From Actinomycetota bacterium (GTDB lineage Bacteria; Actinomycetota; Actinomycetes; S36-B12), in contig JAUSNB010000017.1 of assembly GCA_030645615.1 (NCBI GenBank), positions 1 to 64,000 of the forward strand: 64,000 nucleotides of DNA. The letters run 5' to 3'. Numbering within the stretch: position 1 is the stretch's first letter; every line of letters starts with the position of its first letter. A program made the position numbers and the translations under genes. The notes beneath the pieces were generated by a model. The model was not told the DNA's origin and made no database searches. It was given only the letters and a program-made list of their open reading frames with translations. Positions 28,951 through 39,446 of this stretch are shown one piece after another.

Positions 28951-30228
28951 ATGACCCGGTTCAGCGCGCCCAAGGGGGTGCCTGAGTACTTCCCGCCCGA
29001 ATCTGCTGCCTTCCTCGCCGTCCGAGAGGCGCTGTCGGAGCCCGCACGCCGCGCTGGCTACGGCTACGTGGAACTGCCCATGTTCGAGGACACGGCGCTG
29101 TTCGTGCACGGCGTAGGCGAGTCCACCGACGTGGTGAGCAAGGAGATGTACACCTTCGAGGACCGCGGCGGCAGGTCGATCTCGCTGCGGCCGGAAGGCA
29201 CGGCCGGGGTGATGCGACTCGTCGTGCAGCATCGGCTCGACAAGGGTCCGCTGCCCGTGAAGCTCTGGTACGCCGGTGCCTTCTTCCGCGCCGAGCGACC
29301 GCAACTGGGCCGTTACCGTCAACTGCAGCAGGTCGGCATCGAGGCGATCGGCGTGGACGACCCTGCGCTGGACGCTGAGGTGATCGCCCTGGCCGACGAG
29401 GGGTACCGGTCACTGGGCCTGACGCAGTTTGAACTGCAGCTCACCTCGCTCGGCTGCTCCTCGTGCCGTCCGCCCTACCGCGAACTGCTGGCCGGGTTCC
29501 TGGCCGGACTTGACCTCGACGAGGCCACGCGCGCGCGCGCCCAGGCCAACCCCCTGCGGGTCCTCGACGACAAGCGGCCGGAGGTCCAGGCGCTGCTCGG
29601 CGGCGCACCTCTCATGGTCGACCACCTCTGCGAGGACTGCCGCGACCACTACGACGCGGTGCGCGGCTACCTGGCCGACCAGGGCGTGTCGTGGACCGAG
29701 GCCCCCAGGCTGGTTCGCGGCCTGGACTACTACACCCGGACGACGTTCGAGTTCTCGCACCCGCTGCTCGGCGCGCAGTCCGGGATCGGTGGTGGAGGGC
29801 GCTACGACGGCCTGATGGAGTCCATCGGGGGCGCCGCGCTGTCCGGCATCGGCTTCGGACTCGGCACCGACCGGACGCTGCTCGCCTGCCGGGCCGAGGG
29901 CCTCGAGCCTGGCTCGGGCGCTATCGTCGACGCATTCCTCGTGGCCATCGGCGATGGCAACCGCGGCCGGGTCATGCGCCTGCTGGCCCACCTGCGCGCG
30001 ATGGGGCTCCGCGTGGACACCGCCTACGGCGACAAGGGAGTCAAGGCCTCGATGAAGGCGGCCGATCGGAGCGGTGCCGGCATCGTGGTAATCGTCGGTG
30101 ACGACGATGTCCAGCGTGGGGTCGGCCAGGTGAAGGACATGCTCAGCGGTGACCAGGTCGAGGTCCCGTGGGATGACATCGCGGCATACGTCGCCGATCG
30201 GCTCGGACAAGGAGAGGACGCGCGGTGA
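28951..30228 (+). CDS. hisS: histidyl-tRNA synthetase
   Basis: A 425-residue class II synthetase. The histidine-specific motifs are [11 protein letters not shown] (about residue 260) and GGGGRYDGL (about 285); motif 2 is [18 protein letters not shown]. The C-terminal anticodon-binding domain begins near residue 330. A CxxC-type pair (CSSCRPPY ... CEDC) in the insertion domain could bind zinc. ATG starts one base after the MBL stop. The stop overlaps aspS (GTGA). Confidence 0.96.
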   Translation: MTRFSAPKGVPEYFPPESAAFLAVREALSEPARRAGYGYVELPMFEDTALFVHGVGESTDVVSKEMYTFEDRGGRSISLRPEGTAGVMRLVVQHRLDKGPLPVKLWYAGAFFRAERPQLGRYRQLQQVGIEAIGVDDPALDAEVIALADEGYRSLGLTQFELQLTSLGCSSCRPPYRELLAGFLAGLDLDEATRARAQANPLRVLDDKRPEVQALLGGAPLMVDHLCEDCRDHYDAVRGYLADQGVSWTEAPRLVRGLDYYTRTTFEFSHPLLGAQSGIGGGGRYDGLMESIGGAALSGIGFGLGTDRTLLACRAEGLEPGSGAIVDAFLVAIGDGNRGRVMRLLAHLRAMGLRVDTAYGDKGVKASMKAADRSGAGIVVIVGDDDVQRGVGQVKDMLSGDQVEVPWDDIAAYVADRLGQGEDAR

Positions 30229-31982
30229 TCCGCACGCATGACGCAGGGAGCCTCCGGGCAGCAGACGCAGGCACTGAGGTCACCCTCGCCGGATGGGTTG
30301 CCAGCCGGAGGGACCACGGAGGCGTGGCCTTCCTCGACCTGCGCGACGGCACCGGCATCGTCCAGGTCGTGATCCACGACGTCGACGTGGCGCACGGCCT
30401 CCGCGACGAGTACTGCCTGCGGATAGTCGGCACCGTGTCCGTCCGGCCGTCCGGCAACGAGAACCCCGACCTGCCCACGGGCGAGGTCGAGGTCATGTCC
30501 ACCGAGGTGGAGGTGCTGTCGGCCTCCGCGCCGCTGCCCTTTCCCATCGACGACCGAGCGACGGTCGGCGAGGAGGCGCGACTTCGGCATCGGTACCTCG
30601 ACCTGCGCAGGGCCTCGGCCGGCGACGCCATCCGCATGCGATCGCGCGTCAACCAGATCTGCCGCGACGCCCTGCTGGCGCGGGACTTCCTGGAGATCGA
30701 GACGCCCACGCTGACGGCTTCGACCCCCGAGGGTGCCCGTGACTTCCTCGTTCCCGCGCGGCTGCAGCCCGGCAAGTGGTACGCGCTCCCGCAGTCGCCC
30801 CAGCTGTTCAAGCAATTGCTCATGGTCGCGGGCATGGAGCGCTACTTCCAGATCGCCCGCTGCTACCGGGACGAGGACTTCCGGGGTGACCGCCAGCCGG
30901 AGTTCACCCAGCTCGACATCGAGATGTCGTTCGTCGAGCAGGAGGACGTCATCGAGGTCGGCGAACGGGTGGTGCGCGACCTGTGGCTGGGCATCCTCGG
31001 GTTGGATCTCGCCGAGATCCCCCGGATGACGTATGCCGAGGCCATGCGCCGGTTCGGATCGGACAAGCCGGACCTGCGCTTCGGCCTCGAACTGGTCGAC
31101 CTGACCGACTACTTCCGCGACACCCCGTTCCGCGTGTTCCAGGCGCCGTACGTCGGTGCTGTCGTCATGCCGGGAGGCGCAGACCAGCCACGCCGCCAGT
31201 TCGATGCGTGGCAGGACTGGGCGAAGCAGCGGGGAGCCAAGGGCCTGGCGTACGTGACCATCGATGCCGACGGGGTGCTGGGCGGCCCCGTCGCCAAGAA
31301 CCTCAGCGACGCGGAGCGCGACGGGTTGGCGACGGCAGCCGGTGCCGGTCCCGGCGACTGCGTCTTCTTCGCCGCAGGGAGCGCGTCCGACGCGCGCGCC
31401 CTGCTCGGCGCCACCCGGCTCGAAGTGGCCAGTCGTACAGGCCTCATCGATCCAGCCGAGTGGTCCTTCCTGTGGGTCATTGACGCCCCCATGTTCGAGC
31501 AAGTCGAGGATGACCAGGGCCAGCCTGCCTGGACTGCGGTGCACCACCCGTTCACGTCGCCGAACCGAGAGTGGCGCGACCGCTTCGAGGAGGCACCCGA
31601 CCGTGCCCTGGCGTGGGCATATGACCTTGTGTGCAACGGCAACGAGATCGGCGGTGGCTCGATCCGCATCCACCAGCGCGAGGTGCAGGAGCGGGTGTTC
31701 GCCCTGCTCGGCATGGACGCTGCGGCTGCGGAGGCGAAGTTCGGCTTCCTGCTCGAGGCATTCAAGTACGGGCCGCCGCCTCACGGCGGCATCGCGTTCG
31801 GCCTGGATCGGGTATGCATGCTACTGGCCGGCGCCTCGTCGATCCGCGACGTCATCGCCTTCCCGAAGACCGGTGGCGGGCAGGATCCACTCACGGGAGC
31901 GCCGACGGCGATCACCGCGCAGCAGCGAAAGGAGGCGGGGATTGACGTCGCTCCAGACGCTTCGGAAGGCGCGACCGACTGA
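30225..31982 (+). CDS. aspS: aspartyl-tRNA synthetase
   Basis: A 585-residue bacterial-type AspRS with an N-terminal OB anticodon-binding domain ([20 protein letters not shown]), the class II core, the GAD insertion (about 290-410) and motif 3 [15 protein letters not shown] near 530. Motif 2 is [18 protein letters not shown]. Bacterial AspRS may also charge tRNA-Asn where asparaginyl-tRNA synthetase is absent; this window cannot decide that. The GTG start overlaps hisS. The last 41 bases contain the ribosome binding site-led start of the next gene. Confidence 0.96.
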   Translation: MIRTHDAGSLRAADAGTEVTLAGWVASRRDHGGVAFLDLRDGTGIVQVVIHDVDVAHGLRDEYCLRIVGTVSVRPSGNENPDLPTGEVEVMSTEVEVLSASAPLPFPIDDRATVGEEARLRHRYLDLRRASAGDAIRMRSRVNQICRDALLARDFLEIETPTLTASTPEGARDFLVPARLQPGKWYALPQSPQLFKQLLMVAGMERYFQIARCYRDEDFRGDRQPEFTQLDIEMSFVEQEDVIEVGERVVRDLWLGILGLDLAEIPRMTYAEAMRRFGSDKPDLRFGLELVDLTDYFRDTPFRVFQAPYVGAVVMPGGADQPRRQFDAWQDWAKQRGAKGLAYVTIDADGVLGGPVAKNLSDAERDGLATAAGAGPGDCVFFAAGSASDARALLGATRLEVASRTGLIDPAEWSFLWVIDAPMFEQVEDDQGQPAWTAVHHPFTSPNREWRDRFEEAPDRALAWAYDLVCNGNEIGGGSIRIHQREVQERVFALLGMDAAAAEAKFGFLLEAFKYGPPPHGGIAFGLDRVCMLLAGASSIRDVIAFPKTGGGQDPLTGAPTAITAQQRKEAGIDVAPDASEGATD

Positions 31983-32664
31983 CCCCTTCGTCCGCTGGCG
32001 GATAGCCGCCGAGGACCTCCGTGATGTCGTCGTCGATGGCGACCACGTCGCCTGGACCCGGGAGGCGGAGCGGAACGGGGAGTGGTGGGGCACCGCGCTC
32101 GGCGAGGATCCCGCGCGTGTGGTCCGGCTCATCGAGCGGCTCGACGCGTCGGCGCCGCTGGAGGGCGTCACCGTCCCGGCCGAGGCCTTCGGCGCCCTCC
32201 CGCCCCGCCTGTCGAGTCCCGATCCGGGGTACTGGTCCCTGTGGTTCATCGACCCCACGGACGTCCCGCACGATTCCACGGGGGCGGTCGAGCTGGCGGG
32301 CGACGACATCCGCATCGACGCGGTCCTGGAGCATTCGACGTCCGCAGATACCTTCGCGGGTGATCCCTCGGTCAGGCGCTGGGCGGGCGTACAGGTCGAT
32401 GGACGACTGGTGTCTGTCGCGGCCGAGCGGCGCAGGGACAACGGCGCCGCGGGGCTGCTGAGCGTGTGCACCGTCCCGGAGGCCCGTGGCCGGGGGCACG
32501 CCAAGGACGTCTGCCTGCTGCTCATGCAGCGCGCGCGGGACGAGGGTGCCCCGACGATCTTCCTGGAGATGTACGCCGACAACGAGGCGGGCCGGCGCAC
32601 GTACACGGCGCTCGGGTTCACTGAGGTGGGCAGGTACCGCTCGGGCCTGCTCAACCCCCGGTGA
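31942..32664 (+). CDS. GNAT family N-acetyltransferase
   Basis: A 240-residue protein with a C-terminal GNAT domain; the acetyl-CoA loop is [14 protein letters not shown] (about residue 180) and the last motif is [13 protein letters not shown]. The N-terminal 120 residues are less conserved. The proposed start is TTG at 31942 because an unusually strong AAAGGAGG lies six bases before it. This puts the start inside the aspS 3' end in another frame (41-base overlap), which suggests coupling to aspS. Substrate unknown. Confidence 0.7.
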   Translation: MTSLQTLRKARPTDPFVRWRIAAEDLRDVVVDGDHVAWTREAERNGEWWGTALGEDPARVVRLIERLDASAPLEGVTVPAEAFGALPPRLSSPDPGYWSLWFIDPTDVPHDSTGAVELAGDDIRIDAVLEHSTSADTFAGDPSVRRWAGVQVDGRLVSVAAERRRDNGAAGLLSVCTVPEARGRGHAKDVCLLLMQRARDEGAPTIFLEMYADNEAGRRTYTALGFTEVGRYRSGLLNPR

Positions 32665-32672
32665 GCGGCTCG

Positions 32673-32678
32673 TAGGGT
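32673..32678 (+). promoter_or_regulatory. candidate -10 box for leaderless rarA
   Basis: TAGGGT followed by six bases and ATG at 32685. There is no ribosome binding site, and the spacing predicts transcription starting at the ATG. Confidence 0.45.
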
Positions 32679-32684
32679 GGCGTC

Positions 32685-34028
32685 ATGAGCCTGTTCGACG
32701 AGGGCCTGTCGCCCTTGCGGGCGTCGGCGCCGCTCGCGGTACGCATGCGACCCCGGACGATCGACGAGGTCATCGGCCAGGATGCGGCACTCGCTCCCGG
32801 ATCGCCGCTGCGCACACTGCTGACCGCGACCCAGGACGCGCCGGTGGTCTCCGTCATCCTGTGGGGCCCGCCCGGCACGGGCAAGACGACGCTCGCATCA
32901 CTGCTGTCCGCCGGCATCGGCCGGGACTTCGTCGAGCTGTCGGCGGTGACCGCTGGCGTCAAGGACGTCCGCCTGGTCATCGAACGGGCCCGCGACGGAC
33001 TGGCTCTGCAGGGCCGCGGCACGGTGCTCTTCATCGACGAGGTGCACCGATTCAGCAAGACCCAGCAGGACGCGCTGCTCCCTGCCGTCGAGAACGGATG
33101 GGTCACGCTCATCGCCGCGACCACGGAGAACCCCAGCTTCTCGGTGATCTCCCCGCTTCTGTCGCGCAGCGTGGTCGTCGCCCTGACTCCACTGGGCGAT
33201 CCGCAGGTCGAGCAGCTCGTGCGCCGGGCGGTCGAGGACGAGCGCGGCCTGTCCGGGGCGGTCGGCGTGGACGACGATGCCATCGCCCACCTCGTCCGCA
33301 CGGCCAACGGGGATGCCAGACGTGCCCTGACCGGCCTCGAGGCCGCAGCGACCTCAGCCCTGTCGGCGGGGGAGTCGCGGGTGACGCTGGCCGCTGCCGA
33401 GCGTGCCGTGCAGCAGGCCTCCGTGCCCTACGACAAGGACGGGGACCAGCACTACGACGTCATCAGCGCGTTCATCAAGAGCGTCCGGGGGAGCGACCCC
33501 GAGGCGGCGTTGCACTACCTGGCCCGGATGATCGAGGCGGGGGAGGACCCGCGGTTCATCGCCAGGCGCCTGATGATCCTGGCCAGCGAGGACATCGGCA
33601 TGGCCGACCCGAGCGTCCTGCAGACCGCGGTTGCCGCTGCCCAGGCCGTCGCGATGATCGGCATGCCGGAGGGCAGCATCATCCTCGCCCACGCCACCCT
33701 TCACGCCGCCCTGGCCCCGAAGTCCAACGCCGTGGTCCTGGGGATCGGCGCCGCCATCGCCGACGTCCGGGCCGGAGGCATCGGCAGGGTACCGCCGCAC
33801 CTCCGCGATGCCCACTACCCGGGCGCCTCGGCCCTGGGCCATGGCCGCGGATACGCCTACCCGCACGACCTGCCAGGCGGCGTCGCCGCCCAGCAGTACC
33901 TGCCGGACGAGCTGGTCGGGCGGGTCTACTTCCGGCCGACCGGGCACGGGGCCGAGGCCGCGTGGACCGAGGTGGCGGAGCGGCTCCGGAGCATGCGCAC
34001 CGGGGCCGGTGGAACGAAAGCCCCGTAG
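32685..34028 (+). CDS. rarA: replication-associated recombination protein RarA
   Basis: A 447-residue AAA+ ATPase of the RarA/MgsA/WRNIP1 family acting at stalled replication forks. Walker A is [11 protein letters not shown] (about residue 65), Walker B is LFIDEVHRF, sensor 1 is AATTENPSF. The C-terminal tetramerisation part includes [18 protein letters not shown] and [17 protein letters not shown]. It sits upstream of alaS, as in many actinobacteria. Confidence 0.93.
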   Translation: MSLFDEGLSPLRASAPLAVRMRPRTIDEVIGQDAALAPGSPLRTLLTATQDAPVVSVILWGPPGTGKTTLASLLSAGIGRDFVELSAVTAGVKDVRLVIERARDGLALQGRGTVLFIDEVHRFSKTQQDALLPAVENGWVTLIAATTENPSFSVISPLLSRSVVVALTPLGDPQVEQLVRRAVEDERGLSGAVGVDDDAIAHLVRTANGDARRALTGLEAAATSALSAGESRVTLAAAERAVQQASVPYDKDGDQHYDVISAFIKSVRGSDPEAALHYLARMIEAGEDPRFIARRLMILASEDIGMADPSVLQTAVAAAQAVAMIGMPEGSIILAHATLHAALAPKSNAVVLGIGAAIADVRAGGIGRVPPHLRDAHYPGASALGHGRGYAYPHDLPGGVAAQQYLPDELVGRVYFRPTGHGAEAAWTEVAERLRSMRTGAGGTKAP

Positions 34029-34037
34029 CCAGACCGT

Positions 34038-34043
34038 TAGGGT
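34038..34043 (+). promoter_or_regulatory. candidate -10 box for the 34052 gene
   Basis: TAGGGT eight bases before the ATG at 34052 in the 23-base gap after rarA. It fits the same leaderless layout seen upstream of rarA. Confidence 0.35.
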
Positions 34044-34051
34044 TGGGCACC

Positions 34052-34369
34052 ATGCGCAGGATCGTGTGGATAGCCGTAGGCGCGGCCGGGGGCATCTATG
34101 CCTACCGACGCGGCGCCCAGGTCCTCGCCGAGGCTCGTGAGCGGGGAGTGGTGCTCAGCGCGCAGCAGGCCGGGCTCTCGGCAGTCTCCGCGCTCAATGC
34201 CGCCAAGAGCATGGCCGCCGCGGCGACTGCGGCGACTGGCACCTCGAGCGCCCGAGGGGCCCGCCCGCTCGTGCGAACGCCCGGTGCAGCAGCCGCACTC
34301 GCACTCGCGGCCGCTCGCCGGCCCGCCGACAAGCAGGAGAGTGGTCGTGGACTCCGCCGAGATCCGTAG
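34052..34369 (+). CDS. small membrane-anchored protein, possibly DUF6167-like
   Basis: A 105-residue protein starting MRRIVWIAVGAAGGIYAYRR, a single N-terminal membrane helix with Gly-rich turns, followed by an Ala-rich helical part and a basic tail. A short protein with this kind of N-terminus lies between rarA and alaS in other actinobacteria (DUF6167); the match here rests on position and N-terminal character. The last 23 bases overlap the alaS start. Function unknown. Confidence 0.6.
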   Translation: MRRIVWIAVGAAGGIYAYRRGAQVLAEARERGVVLSAQQAGLSAVSALNAAKSMAAAATAATGTSSARGARPLVRTPGAAAALALAAARRPADKQESGRGLRRDP

Positions 34370-37022
34370 TCGTTTCCTGCGGTACTTCGCCGACCGCGGC
34401 CATCAGGTCGTGCCCTCGTCGTCGTTGCTGCTGGACGACCCGACCCTGCTCTTCGTCAACGCGGGCATGGTGCCGTTCAAGCCGTACTTCCTCGGCGAGG
34501 CGCCGGCGCCCTACCCGAGGGCGACAAGCGTCCAGAAGGTCGTCCGCACGGGCGACATCGAGGAGGTCGGCAAGACCGCACGCCACGCATCGTTCTTCCA
34601 GATGGCCGGCAACTTCTCGTTCGGCGACTACTTCAAGGAGGAGGCGATCCCGCTCGCCTGGGACCTCCTGACGAAGCCGGTGTCCGATGGCGGATACGGA
34701 TTCCCCGAGGACAGGCTCTGGGCCACGGTCTACCAGGAGGACGACGAGGCTCTCGACATCTGGCACCGTCAGGTCGGCGTGCCGCTTGAGCGGATCCAGC
34801 GGCGGAGCGCCAAGGACAACTACTGGTCCATGGGGGTGCCCGGGCCGGGAGGTCCCTGCTCGGAGATCTACTACGACCGCGGCCCGCATCATGGGCGTGA
34901 GGGCGGTCCGGAGGCCGACGAGGACCGCTACCTCGAGGTCTGGAACCTCGTCTTCATGCAGGACGAGCTCTCCGCCGTGCGATCCAAGACCGACTTCGAC
35001 ATCCGCCAGCCGCTGCCAGCGAAGAACATCGACACCGGCATGGGGCTCGAGCGCATGGCGACAGTGCTCCAGGGCGTCGACAACCTCTACGAGATCGACA
35101 CCACGCGCGGCATCCTGGACCGGGCAGCTGCGCTCTCCGGCGCGCGGTACGGCGCCAGCGAGCGCGACGACGTTGCCCTGCGGGTGGTGGCCGACCACGC
35201 CCGCACCTGCGTGTTCCTCATCGGCGATGGCGTCATCCCCGGCAACGAGGGCCGCGGCTACGTCCTGCGCCGGCTCATGCGGCGCACCATCCGCATGATG
35301 CGCCTTCTCGGCGCGCCGGATGCGACGATGGGCGACCTCGTGGACGCCACCGTGCGCACGATGGCCCCGCAGTATCCCGAGCTGAACGACGAGGCGAACA
35401 GGGTGCGCCAGGTGGCCGTGGGCGAGGAGGCGGCCTTCCTGCAGACGCTCCGTACCGGCACCACCATCTTCGACACTGCCGTTGCAGGTGTGCGGTCCGG
35501 CGGCAGCAGCCAGTTGTCCGGGGACCAGGCCTTCGCCCTGCATGACACGTACGGGTTCCCGTTCGACCTGACCCTGGAGATGGCCGCAGAGCAGGGCCTT
35601 TCCGTGGACGAGGCGGGCTTCCGGCGGCTCATGCTGCAGCAGCGGGAGCGGGCCAAGGCCGACGCGCGGGCGCGCAAGAGCGGCTTGACCGCAACCACGG
35701 CATACCGCGAGATCCTGCAGGCGGGCGGGACCACCACGTTCACCGGATACACCGAGGTCGCCAGCGAGTCGACGGTCCTCGGCATGGTGAGGGACGGGGA
35801 GACCGTCCCCGTGGCGCGGGTCGGCGACCACATCGAGGTCGTCCTGGACCGGTCGCCGTTCTACGCGGAGTCCGGCGGCCAGCTGGGCGACCACGGCCGG
35901 CTGCGATCGCTTGATGGCGCGGTCGTTGACGTGTATGACGTGCAGGCACCGGTGCCTGGGCTGTTCATCCACCGCGGCGAGGTGCTCGACGGGGAGCTCG
36001 TGGCCGGGACGGTCGTGCGCAGCGAGGTCGACTCCGCGCGGCGCCGGGCGATCTCCCGCGCACATACGGCCACGCACATGATCCACCGGGCCTTCCGCGA
36101 GCGGCTTGGCGACACGGCGACGCAGATGGGCTCGGAGAACGCGCCGGGGCGGCTGCGGTTCGACTTCCCGAGTCCCACGGCCGTGCCTCCCACGGTGCTG
36201 CGTGAGGTGGAGGAGCGCGTCAACGAGGTGCTCATCGACGACCTCGCGGTGTCCGCGAGCACCATGACTCAGCCGGAGGCGCGCGCCATGGGGGCGATGG
36301 CCCTGTTCGGCGAGAAGTACGGCGACCGCGTGCGCGTGGTCTCGGTGGGGGACTGGGCCCATGAGCTGTGCGGCGGAACGCACGCGCAGCGCTCGGGGCA
36401 GCTGGGGGTCGTGACCTTCCTGTCCGAGGGGTCCATCGGCGCCGGGGTGCGTCGCGTGGAGGCCCTGGTCGGGGCCGATGCCTACCAGTTCCTGGCCCGC
36501 GAGCACATCCTCGTCTCGCGCCTGTCCGAGCTCTTGAAGTCGCCGGCGGATGAGCTGGTGGACCGGGTCGAACGGACCGTCGTGGCCCTGAAGAACGCCG
36601 AGCGCGACCTGGCGAAGGTGCGCAGCGCCCAGCTGGCGACCAGCCTCGACGGGATCATCGGGGAGGGCGCCGACATCGGGCCCGTCCGGATCTGGGCGTT
36701 CCAGGCACCGGACGGCACCTCGGCCGCGGACCTGCGCCAGCTTGTCGTGAGCGCGAAGGGTCGGGCGCGGGCAGACATCCCCGTGGTCATGATGGGCACC
36801 GCCGTCGACGACGGCAAGGTCTCGGTCGTGGCAGGTGCATCGCCGCAGGCGGTCGCGCTGGGGGTGACCGCCAGCGCCATGCTGCAGGCGGCCCTGCCGA
36901 GCGTCTCTGGTCGCGGAGGCGGCAAGGACGACTTCGCCCAGGGGGGCGGCACCGACCCCAGCGGAGTCGCGGCGGCCTTCGCCGCCGTGGACGCCTGGAT
37001 CCGGCAGCGGACAGGGCAGTAG
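34347..37022 (+). CDS. alaS: alanyl-tRNA synthetase
   Basis: An 891-residue class II synthetase with the full set of domains: catalytic core (VDSAEIRSRFLRYFADRG, VNAGMVPFKPYFLG), tRNA-binding middle, editing domain with zinc ligands HTATHMIHRAF (about residue 570) and CGGTHAQRSGQ (about 675), and the C-terminal oligomerisation/DHHA1 domain ending in GRGGGKDDFAQGGG. GTG at 34347 is used because AGGAG is seven bases upstream; a GTG six bases earlier is too close to it. ruvX follows after four bases. Confidence 0.97.
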   Translation: MDSAEIRSRFLRYFADRGHQVVPSSSLLLDDPTLLFVNAGMVPFKPYFLGEAPAPYPRATSVQKVVRTGDIEEVGKTARHASFFQMAGNFSFGDYFKEEAIPLAWDLLTKPVSDGGYGFPEDRLWATVYQEDDEALDIWHRQVGVPLERIQRRSAKDNYWSMGVPGPGGPCSEIYYDRGPHHGREGGPEADEDRYLEVWNLVFMQDELSAVRSKTDFDIRQPLPAKNIDTGMGLERMATVLQGVDNLYEIDTTRGILDRAAALSGARYGASERDDVALRVVADHARTCVFLIGDGVIPGNEGRGYVLRRLMRRTIRMMRLLGAPDATMGDLVDATVRTMAPQYPELNDEANRVRQVAVGEEAAFLQTLRTGTTIFDTAVAGVRSGGSSQLSGDQAFALHDTYGFPFDLTLEMAAEQGLSVDEAGFRRLMLQQRERAKADARARKSGLTATTAYREILQAGGTTTFTGYTEVASESTVLGMVRDGETVPVARVGDHIEVVLDRSPFYAESGGQLGDHGRLRSLDGAVVDVYDVQAPVPGLFIHRGEVLDGELVAGTVVRSEVDSARRRAISRAHTATHMIHRAFRERLGDTATQMGSENAPGRLRFDFPSPTAVPPTVLREVEERVNEVLIDDLAVSASTMTQPEARAMGAMALFGEKYGDRVRVVSVGDWAHELCGGTHAQRSGQLGVVTFLSEGSIGAGVRRVEALVGADAYQFLAREHILVSRLSELLKSPADELVDRVERTVVALKNAERDLAKVRSAQLATSLDGIIGEGADIGPVRIWAFQAPDGTSAADLRQLVVSAKGRARADIPVVMMGTAVDDGKVSVVAGASPQAVALGVTASAMLQAALPSVSGRGGGKDDFAQGGGTDPSGVAAAFAAVDAWIRQRTGQ

Positions 37023-37026
37023 CGCG

Positions 37027-37464
37027 GTGCGCAGCGGCGTGCGGCTGGCCTGCGACGTGGGCACGGTGCGCATCGGCCTTGCTCGGAGCGATGCGACGGG
37101 CCTGCTGGCGGTGCCGTTGCCGGCGGTCAAGGCTGGGGCGGGCGCCCTCGACACGGTCGTCGCGGCTGTCGATGAGTGGGAGGCCATCGAGGTCGTGATC
37201 GGCCTGCCGCTGCACATGAGCGGACACGAGGGGACGTCGGCCGAACTGGCCCGTCGGTTCGCGAGTGGGCTCGCGGAACGCGTGGCCGCGCCGGTGCGTC
37301 TGCTCGATGAGCGGCTCTCGACCGTGCAGGCGCAGCGAGGCCTGCACGCCAGCGGGCGTACGACACGCCAGTCCCGATCGCTGATCGACAGCGCGTCGGC
37401 TGTCATCGTGTTGCAGGCAGCGCTCGACGCCGAGCGAGCAGCCGGGAATGGAGGCCACGCGTGA
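37027..37464 (+). CDS. ruvX: Holliday junction resolvase-like protein RuvX/YqgF
   Basis: A 145-residue RNase H-fold nuclease homologue implicated in 16S rRNA maturation. Conserved acidic positions are in LACDVGTVRIG (D about 10), VIGLPLHMSG, LLDERLST and LIDSASAVIVLQ. GTG start four bases after alaS. The stop overlaps mltG (GTGA). alaS-ruvX-mltG-aroE is a standard actinobacterial order. Confidence 0.9.
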   Translation: MRSGVRLACDVGTVRIGLARSDATGLLAVPLPAVKAGAGALDTVVAAVDEWEAIEVVIGLPLHMSGHEGTSAELARRFASGLAERVAAPVRLLDERLSTVQAQRGLHASGRTTRQSRSLIDSASAVIVLQAALDAERAAGNGGHA

Positions 37465-38582
37465 GCCAGCTCGGGCCACTCATGACGTCAGGCCCCTTGC
37501 CGCCGTCCCGTCACAAGCAGACCTGGGGCCGCCGCATCGCCGCACTGCTGTCCCTTGGGCTGGCGGTGGCGATGATCGTCCTGTCCGTCGTCCTGCTGCG
37601 CGGGAGCTCGGACCCGACCGACTTCGCCGGACCGGGAACCGGTGCAGCGGTCGTCGTCGTATCCAGGGGCGACACCCTCACGGAGATCGGCGAGAAGCTC
37701 CAGGAAGCCGGCGTCATCCTGGACGCATCCGCCTTCGCAGATGCGGCGAGCCTGGACGAGCAAGCGAGCACCATTGGCCCGGGGCGATACACCCTGCGCA
37801 AGCAGATGAGCGTGGCGGCAGCCCTCGAGCTCATGCTCGACCCCGAATCGCGGGCCGACAGCAGGCTGGTGCTCCCCGAGGGGCTCCGGCTCGAGGAGAC
37901 CGTGTCGACGGCGGCCGCCGCCACGTCGCTGCCCAAGTCCGACTTCCAGAAGGTGCTCCAGGACCCCGCCGAGCTCGACCTGCCCACGTGGGCGAAGGAC
38001 CGGCCAGAGGGGTTCATGTTCCCGGCCAGCTACGACCTCACGGGCGACGAATCGGCCCGGACCGTCCTCAGCAACCTCGTCAAGCGCTTCAACCAGGCCA
38101 GCGCCGACCTCGGCATCGTCGAGCGAGCCAAGGAACTCGGCTTCAATCCCTACCAGGTCCTGGTGATTGCCTCCTTGATCCAGTCGGAGGCCGCGCCGCC
38201 CGACTTCGGCAAGGTGGCCCGGGTCATCTACAACCGGCTCGAGAAGGACATGCCGCTTCAACTCGACTCGACGGTGGCCTACGCGCTGGGCATCACCGAC
38301 CTGACCCTGAGCGCGGAGCAGCTGAAGACGCCGTCCCCCTACAACACATACGTACGGCGGGGACTGCCCCCACGGCCAATCAACTCGCCCGGCGAGGCGG
38401 CGATCGAGGCGGCGCTGTCCCCGCCGGAGGGCGACTGGCTGTACTTCGTGCTGGTCGACCCGCGTTCGCGCGAGACGAAGTTCACCAAGAGCTACGAGAA
38501 GTTCCTCGAGTACAAGCGTGAGTACCAAGCCAACCTCGCGGAGTTCGAGCGCGAGCAGGCGCAGGAGCAGGCGGGTGGCTGA
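37461..38582 (+). CDS. mltG: endolytic murein transglycosylase MltG
   Basis: A 373-residue cell-wall enzyme that cuts nascent peptidoglycan strands. After a cytoplasmic tail there is one membrane helix (about 27-47), a LysM-like segment (VVSRGDTLTEIGEKLQEAGV) and the YceG catalytic domain. The catalytic glutamate is in ASLIQSEAAPPDFGKVARVI (about residue 240), with LDSTVAYALG and PYNTYVRRGLPPRPINSPG following. The start overlaps ruvX; the last eight bases overlap aroE. Confidence 0.92.
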   Translation: MSQLGPLMTSGPLPPSRHKQTWGRRIAALLSLGLAVAMIVLSVVLLRGSSDPTDFAGPGTGAAVVVVSRGDTLTEIGEKLQEAGVILDASAFADAASLDEQASTIGPGRYTLRKQMSVAAALELMLDPESRADSRLVLPEGLRLEETVSTAAAATSLPKSDFQKVLQDPAELDLPTWAKDRPEGFMFPASYDLTGDESARTVLSNLVKRFNQASADLGIVERAKELGFNPYQVLVIASLIQSEAAPPDFGKVARVIYNRLEKDMPLQLDSTVAYALGITDLTLSAEQLKTPSPYNTYVRRGLPPRPINSPGEAAIEAALSPPEGDWLYFVLVDPRSRETKFTKSYEKFLEYKREYQANLAEFEREQAQEQAGG

Positions 38583-39402
38583 AGGACCTGCCCGTCGCCG
38601 GGCCGGCGTGCTCGGATCACCGATTGCCCACTCGCTCTCGCCCGCTCTGCATCGCGCCGCCTACGCCTCCCTGGGACTTGACTGGGACTATCAGGGCTAC
38701 GAGGTCGACGAGGCCCGGCTGCCGGGTTTCCTCACCAGCCTCGATACGACCTGGGCGGGTCTGTCCTTGACCATGCCCCTGAAGGAGTCGGTCATCGGGT
38801 TGCTGGATTCGATCGACCCCGTGGCGGCGGCCGTCCGGGCCGTCAACACCGTTCTCCCGGCCGAACCCGAGCGCCCGGGAACGCTGGCCTGGCACGGCAC
38901 CAACACTGACGTGATCGGGATGGTGGAGTCGCTGCACCGAGCCGGCCTGGCGGGCCGGCCGACGACGGCCTCGGTGATCGGTGCCGGCGCCACCGCCCGT
39001 AGCGCCGTCGCCGCACTGGCGCTGCTCGGCGTAACGGAGGTCACCGTGTACGCACGTCGGCGGGAGGCCGCCGACGATGTCGCAGCCGTCGCGTCGACGC
39101 TCGGGCTCGCGGCGCACGCGGCCGGGCCGCTACCGGAGGCCGAGGCAATCTCCGCCGACGTCGTCGTCGCGGCGCTTCCCGGCGATGCCGGGGCACCGTG
39201 GGCGCCGCTGGCACCCGCCGCATCGGGCGCCTTGCTCGACGTCTCCTACCACCCCTGGCCCACGGCCCTCGCCTCGGCGTGGGGGTCCCCGGTCGTGGCG
39301 AGCGGACGGGACCTGCTGCTGTGGCAGGCCGTGGAGCAGGTGCGGCTGATGACCGGGCGCGATCCGGACGTAGAAGCGATGTCGGCAGCGCTCCGGGACT
39401 GA
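38575..39402 (+). CDS. aroE: shikimate dehydrogenase
   Basis: A 275-residue NADP-dependent enzyme of the shikimate pathway. [16 protein letters not shown] (about residue 14) binds shikimate, the catalytic lysine is in [14 protein letters not shown] carries the conserved aspartate, and the nucleotide loop is [15 protein letters not shown]. The GTG start overlaps the mltG stop by eight bases, with AGGAG inside mltG. It is first of five aro genes, followed by aroC after 44 bases. Confidence 0.93.
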   Translation: MAEGPARRRAGVLGSPIAHSLSPALHRAAYASLGLDWDYQGYEVDEARLPGFLTSLDTTWAGLSLTMPLKESVIGLLDSIDPVAAAVRAVNTVLPAEPERPGTLAWHGTNTDVIGMVESLHRAGLAGRPTTASVIGAGATARSAVAALALLGVTEVTVYARRREAADDVAAVASTLGLAAHAAGPLPEAEAISADVVVAALPGDAGAPWAPLAPAASGALLDVSYHPWPTALASAWGSPVVASGRDLLLWQAVEQVRLMTGRDPDVEAMSAALRD

Positions 39403-39446
39403 CGCCTCTGGGCTGCCGGACGGGCGGCTCTGGAAGGATGCACCGC

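Noticed and set aside
34194-37406. Very long open frame (over 1000 codons) on the minus strand opposite alaS
   Set aside because: It is the antisense of a certain alaS gene. In high-GC DNA the complementary frame often lacks stops, and its protein is Arg/His/Gly-rich with no domain pattern.
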